NCBI RefSeq assembly: GCF_024713945.1
Contig: NC_134684.1
Coordinates: 1,965,001-2,029,000, forward strand
Length of the DNA: 64,000 nucleotides
DNA from: Dermatophagoides farinae
Taxonomy: Eukaryota > Arthropoda > Arachnida > Sarcoptiformes > Pyroglyphidae
Direction of reading: 5' to 3'
Position 1 is the stretch's first letter; every line of letters begins with the position of its first letter. Positions 62,679-64,000 of the stretch are shown piece after piece. The translations under genes were made by a program, and so were the position numbers. Under the pieces are notes generated by a model, which saw nothing but the letters and a program-made list of their open reading frames with translations, was not told the DNA's origin and searched no databases.

Positions 62679-64000
62679 ATGTCAAAAAATAACATGGCTA
62701 TTTTATCAGGTTTGTTTTAATGTGGAGAATTTTTTTTTCTCATTATTATCTCGACATTAGAATCGGTTCCAAATGGTAAAATAATCGAACATCTTAATGC
62801 TGAACAAATGGATCGATTATTTATGGAAAAATTTGGATCAAGAATAAATTCAAATGGTGAGATTCGTTTGCCTGATCCATCGGTGGCTGGTGTGTATGAA
62901 GTACAAGTGTTAATGCCATCGAATGAATCCATTTTGTATTGTAAGTATGACAATTGATATTGCTAATTTATTATCAACAATAATCATGTATGTTTAGCTG
63001 TTGATTTGCGTCGTGGCCGCTTAGTTCGTGGAAAGCCACCATCCGAAGATTGTGATTGTCGTGTTCAGATATCAGCTTATGATTTATTGAGTATGTTGAA
63101 TGGTCAACTAGATTTTGCTCAAGGATTTCTTCAAAGGAAATTACGTATCGCACACGGTAATCAGGCTTCGGCATTCAAATTCTTGCATTTACTCATTGAT
63201 ATTGCCTCATCAACATCTACTGAAGATAGTAGTAAAAATTTAAAATCTAATGAAAATGATAAGATTTCCATAGTGCCCACTGATGGTCTCAAATCGGATG
63301 TTATATTCACAATAATTCAACGACGTTTGAGTAGCGAGCCAGAATTGGTCAAACAAATGCCGTTCATTATAGAGATAAATTTAACCCAAAATGGTCGTCC
63401 AATAGCTACATGGACATTGGATACAAAAACAGAAGGAGGTCGAATTTATCGTTATCAATCAAAAAATGATGATTCAACCAATACCAACAACCGGATTAAG
63501 CCAGACGCTGCCATCACAATCGATGATAATGATCTTGTTGCCATAATGTTGGGTAATATGAATCCACAACGAGTGTTTATCTCTGGTCGAATGAAAATTA
63601 GGGGAAACATAATGCTGCTTCAAAGGTTAAATCAATTTTGGACAAAAATTCAGAACACCCGACGTGGTCCAGACTTTCCATTTGTCAAGAAATTGTTAAC
63701 AGATAATGTGTGTATTTTTTTTTTAATTGAAACCTATTATGAATGGCTAGAATTAAGCAATTCTTTAGAAATTCGAGACAGGTCTTGGAAGTGAAATGGT
63801 ATTTTTCGATTGGATCGCTCGATTGGTTCGGCCGCCTTTCCAATTGGCCGACTGTACTATACATTTGATCATCACCGCTAAAAGAGAAAAACAAATCGAA
63901 TGGGGTAAGAATTGAAGCTAGTGTATACAGTGTAACTATTGTGAATTATCATCTCTTTCTTTGTCCTACATGACCATAGTTATATTGTATGATTCAAATA
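62679..64000 (+). CDS. Protein with two tandem SCP2-like sterol-binding domains, 3' incomplete
   Basis: Exons 62679-62709, 62761-62940, 62998-63707 and 63769-63904 join in frame, and a further exon probably starts at 63980; the gene runs off the window. Two SCP2-like folds are visible. The first ends with Asp-Leu-Arg-Arg-Gly-Arg ... Cys-Arg-Val-Gln-Ile-Ser and Gly-Gln-Leu-Asp-Phe-Ala-Gln-Gly-Phe-Leu-Gln-Arg-Lys-Leu-Arg-Ile. The second has Ile-Thr-Ile-Asp-Asp-Asn-Asp-Leu-Val-Ala-Ile-Met, Asn-Pro-Gln-Arg-Val-Phe-Ile-Ser-Gly-Arg-Met-Lys-Ile and Gly-Asn. These are the classic C-terminal strands and helix of SCP2. After about residue 310 the sequence turns into a different, hydrophobic and aromatic part (Phe-Phe-Asp-Trp-Ile-Ala-Arg-Leu). 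SCP2 domains bind sterols or fatty acyl-CoA. There is no signal peptide. The exact family cannot be named without the rest. Confidence 0.8.

Overview
The window looks like nuclear DNA of a small-genome arthropod, most likely an acariform (astigmatid dust- or parasitic-mite type) species. It is strongly AT-rich. Introns are nearly all 50-75 bases with GT..AG ends. Genes are dense in blocks separated by 1-3 kb of poly-T, GAT, CA and CT microsatellite spacers. The recognisable proteins are animal proteins, several of them typical of arthropods (Mesh, DIP/lachesin-type Ig proteins, a DMRT factor with DMA domain). The species call is inference; gene identities rest on motifs and domain order read from my own exon assemblies.

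Layout. 1-4 kb: 5'-incomplete three-Ig neuronal surface protein (DIP/lachesin type, +). 4.2-5.7 kb: mitochondrial branched-chain aminotransferase (-). 7.1-8.5 kb: methionine aminopeptidase 2 (+, intronless). 10.8-11.1 kb: small unknown membrane protein. 11.5-15.3 kb: Mesh-like septate-junction protein (+). 15.4-18.7 kb: a duplicated segment (Mesh 3' flank plus a small ORF), with a short fossil of a retroelement gag-like sequence between the copies. 20.3-24.1 kb: SLC44 choline-transporter-like protein (+, 14 exons). 24.6-25.3 kb: orphan type I membrane protein (-). 25.7-32.6 kb: 2,088-residue EGF-rich single-pass surface protein (-, 12 exons) that I cannot name. 33.5-33.8 kb: small glycine-rich protein (+). 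34-34.8 kb: orphan Cys-rich membrane protein (-). 35.7-40.3 kb: RIPOR/FAM65 homolog (+). 40.8-43.3 kb: secreted Thr/Pro mucin with an LRR-like C-terminal domain (+). 46-48.5 kb: DMRT transcription factor (+). 51.1-52.4 kb: ECHDC1-type ethylmalonyl-CoA decarboxylase (-). 54.5-57.4 kb: KIN17 (-) and mitochondrial Phe-tRNA synthetase FARS2 (+), head-to-head. 57.6-61 kb: secreted pancreatic-type lipase with PLAT domain and a long disordered tail (-). 62.7-64 kb: start of a gene with two SCP2-like sterol-binding domains (+), cut by the window edge.

These are ordinary eukaryotic single genes, not an operon, so shared pathways between neighbours should not be assumed. Two loosely shared themes exist: mitochondrial metabolism or translation (BCAT, ECHDC1, FARS2) and cell-surface or extracellular proteins (DIP, Mesh, EGF protein, mucin-LRR, orphan membrane proteins). 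The most distinctive items are the 15.4-18.7 kb duplication, the unnamed EGF-rich receptor-like gene, the 21-bp minisatellite mucin-LRR gene, a perfect 42-bp palindrome at 53,890, and a probable second coding exon of the DMRT gene ending in a CtBP-type motif.
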